In this document: positions 61,641 through 64,000 of the stretch, piece by piece
Position numbering within the stretch: position 1 is the stretch's first letter
Layout of the letters: every line of letters begins with the position of its first letter
NCBI GenBank assembly: GCA_946406115.1
Contig: OX291557.1
Span: forward strand, 12,618,501 to 12,682,500
Direction of reading: 5' to 3'
Length of the DNA: 64,000 bases
Source: Apoda limacodes
Lineage: Eukaryota > Arthropoda > Insecta > Lepidoptera > Limacodidae
Notes under the pieces: generated by a model
Seen by the model: only the letters and a program-made list of their open reading frames with translations
What the model was told of the DNA's origin: nothing
Databases searched by the model: none
Position numbers and translations under genes: made by a program

Positions 61641-63600
61641 TGGATAGGTGGCGTTACCACCCATAGTGAATGATGAGCGTTGAAGTCTCCTAGTATAATG
61701 GTAGGCCGAGGCAAGGACTGCAATATGTTTTTCAATGCAGGGATTACTGATGAGTCCTTATGTGGTATATACAGAGATAAATAAGATGTTTAATTTACAG
61801 GAGCAGCAACTGCGTTAACTAGAGTTTTGTCAAATGATGGGTGTGATAAGGAATTAAAGGTGGTATTATTTTGAATAAGAAGGGCAGCACCTCCTCGTCC
61901 ATCATCTCTGTCATCCCTAAGAACTGTGTAGCCTGGGACTCGGAATCTGGACCCTGGTCTTAACCAAGTCTCCGAGATGGCAGAAACAATGGGATTATGA
62001 GAATTTATTAAATATATTAAATCATTGTAATTAGAGTTTACACTACTGTTCCACTGTAGAACTTGGGCCATTTTTGAGAATGTTAAAGATTGATACTGAA
62101 ATATTTTAGATAAGTGAGAGGGCAGTGGTGTACGGTATAGATGAATTTACTATGACATTCACTAAAGTAGACATTAAGTCATTCAGGTCATGTTGTGAAA
62201 TGTTATTACTTTCCGCAGAATTGTCGGTTGTTCTAAGGGCACATCCATCAATTGCAGAAGGTGTATTATATCCATTGATTATTTTATTGTGAGTTAATTT
62301 ATCATATCCTGGAACTCAAGGAGCATGTGACTTTTGTTTCAGATATAAAGTTTTTTTATGAGACATATTTGTAAGGGTTGGTGAAGTTTGAGTCAAATTG
62401 TACAAGTTATTTTGGTGTGTAGGCGGAGTAGATAAGACATTGGCAAAAGATTTCTTGAAAGGGGGGAATTTTTGGGATGCCTCCTGAAATGACACAGAGG
62501 AGTTAGACATGGGATATTTAATGTCTGTTTGTCTGGCATATTTTGGACATGATCTATCTATTGCTGAATGAGAGCCACTGCAGCTAATGCAGATGGTAAG
62601 ATCTTCTGTTTGACATCCTGAACCCTCATGATCCTTAGTACATTTAAAGCATCGTGGTTTACTACGACACTGAATTTTAGTATGTCCAAATCGGCAACAT
62701 CGGTAGCACTGCATTGTTGGATAAACATATTGAGTAACTGGCAAAGAAGTATAAAATGAAAAAACTCGTGGAGGTAACGTCTGTCCGTCAAATGTCAAAA
62801 CTACCGTTTGAGTGGGAATCTATTTGACTCCTTCAGGACTTACAGTTTTTCTACTTAGTCTTCTAGATTTAATAATAGGTCCAAACCCTTCTGGGACTGT
62901 AATATTTAATAACATATCATCATGAGTCCATTCTACAGGAATACCTTGTACTAGTCCCATTTTTGAAATATTAAATGTAGGAATGCTTGCCTTGAAATAA
63001 AATTATTTGCATCACTATGTGTTTTAAATTGAATTGAAAGTCTGTTCCTTCCAATTTTCTTAATGCCGTCTTGTAAGATATTTTTTAAATTATTTTTAAA
63101 TAGGAAGGAGCCAAATTTCATAGGATGCAAAGTGGCACCAGAGTCAGGAGTTGTCTCAATTAGTTGAATATGCATATAGATGGACCTGGGTCCAAAACAC
63201 TATATACAGACCTAAGTGGTGATATATTTTCTGACTGCATTGGTACAGTAATAGGTAGTTTATTAGTTGAATTTTCTGACATTAAGCCATTGAAATTGGT
63301 ACTTGTTATTTCAGGTTTCTTTTCCAACAACGCTTTGGTCACTGCTTGAGCTTTCAAAGGTGAAAAATTACAATTTGACAGTGTAGCCTTAAAAGAGCGG
63401 GAAATGGAATTTGATTTTGTCAAGGCCTTATTTTTATTTTTCTTTGAAGAAGTTACAGTCACAAATGCTGCAACATCAGGATCCACAGTAATAAACCCGC
63501 CTGCATCACCGGGGGACAAAGGGGCCTGTGGAGCTGGATCCGGAGGAGGATCAGGATCTATCCATAACTTACTACTAAATTATAAATATACAATAACTTA
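61640..63600 (-). mobile_element. LINE-C fragment: ORF1 (three zinc knuckles) and start of ORF2 endonuclease
   Basis: ORF1 spans about 63560 to 62320 on the minus strand in three frames: an acidic/proline-rich start (PPPDPAPQAPLSPGDAGG), an RRM-like middle (FKTHSDANNFISRQAF), then three zinc knuckles near 62560-62710, the first CYRCCRFGHTKIQC (CX2CX4HX4C). ORF2 starts at 62071 with MAQVLQWNSS and SETWLRPGS, endonuclease motifs. A stop at 61790 interrupts it, after which the same frame gives ILGDFNAHHSLW (a conserved endonuclease motif) and ends at about 61645, where BEL sequence takes over. The layout is that of I-group non-LTR elements. Nucleic-acid binding by ORF1 and target nicking by ORF2 are family functions; this copy is dead. 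Confidence 0.8.
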
Positions 63601-63717
63601 CCCTGTATACAGAAATATAAAATAAGTTATTTATAGTATTATTTACACAAAATATTAATCTTTATAAAAAATCTAAGAAAAACGTGACCGCCCTTTTCAA
63701 AGTTTCCCGCCTTTTTT

Positions 63718-63772
63718 TTTGAAGGGTCGGCAACCCCTGGTGTTGCAAGCGTCCATAGGCTATGGTGACCGT
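63718..63772 (+). mobile_element. LINE-A tail fragment
   Basis: 'tttgaagggtcggcaacccc', 'gttgcaagcgtccataggct' and 'atggtgaccg' after a T10 run. Only 55 bp of the LINE-A tail are left. Unlike the LTR and LINE-C pieces to its left it is on the plus strand. Confidence 0.5.
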
Positions 63773-64000
63773 TGTTACTTACAAGACTCTCTAGGATCGA
63801 ATAATTTTTTGCAAAGCTTTACGCTTGGCTGTAGAAAAGTCATTACCACAAAAACCAGAGCATGGTCATAATTTCAATATCCGTGCTCATTCGCACAAAA
63901 AACAGTTTAAAAAAAGTCTTGTCATTCTTGGTAGTATTAAAAACGTAGTGAGGCAGTAAATAACTCCAAACAAGCTAACAAACATTTTGAACATAATCCG
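63773..64000. other. Window end, no feature recognised
   Basis: AT-rich sequence without repeat or coding signal that I can name. Confidence 0.3.

Overview
The window is animal nuclear DNA, almost certainly from a moth or butterfly. It is AT-rich, its coding exons are short, GC-rich at third codon positions and split by canonical GT-AG introns, and the rest is packed with repeats typical of Lepidoptera: Helitron-like copies ending in CTAG, two tRNA-derived SINE families, 3' ends of several LINE families, RTE reverse-transcriptase tails, BEL/Pao pieces and a mariner remnant. There is no bacterial operon structure, CRISPR array, rRNA or free-standing tRNA gene. Family names come from recognised motifs, not from a database search.

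Two protein-coding genes can be supported. (1) A minus-strand gene of at least seven exons runs from 11427 down to 747 and leaves the window at its left edge. It encodes a two-transmembrane protein of the TMEM200 (DUF2371) type. Its exons are too short for an open-reading-frame scan, but their splice phases fit one another at five of six junctions; the exon 4 to 5 junction is weak. (2) A plus-strand membrane dipeptidase (peptidase family M19) has its whole anchor and catalytic domain in one GC-rich exon at 53849-55192, with a polyadenylation signal at 55505. Two possible upstream first exons were found: a short one 150 bp upstream (53595-53705), and a Cys-rich one behind a CpG-rich island at 16.2-16.65 kb, about 37 kb away. 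Each is in phase with a different one of the adjacent splice acceptors at 53848 and 53852. The link to the distant exon is a hypothesis.

Layout: 0-11.4 kb, the TMEM200-like gene with introns full of SINE, MITE and Helitron copies; 12-16 kb, repeats; 16.2-16.65 kb, CpG-rich promoter and first coding exon; 16.7-53 kb, a long stretch without recognisable genes, holding 3'-end LINE copies, Helitrons, a 105-bp tandem array, LTR-like pieces and a Jockey-type LINE inserted at 48.9-51.3 kb with 5-bp target duplications; 53.0-53.35 kb, a mariner remnant; 53.6-55.5 kb, the dipeptidase; 55.6-63.6 kb, a dense nest of LTR and non-LTR fragments, nearly all on the minus strand and so antisense to the dipeptidase gene; 63.7 kb, another LINE tail.

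The two genes show no functional link beyond both encoding membrane proteins. Every transposon coding region seen is truncated or interrupted, so none is a candidate for an autonomous active element.

Names used below: LINE-A, family known here mostly by its RT C-terminus and 3' tail; LINE-B, the Jockey-type element at 48.9 kb; LINE-C, the RNase H-bearing element in the 57-63.6 kb nest; SINE-1 and SINE-2, two tRNA-derived SINEs; MITE-1 and MITE-2, two inverted-repeat elements; GTTCCG repeat, a family whose ends carry GGGTTCCGTAC and its complement.
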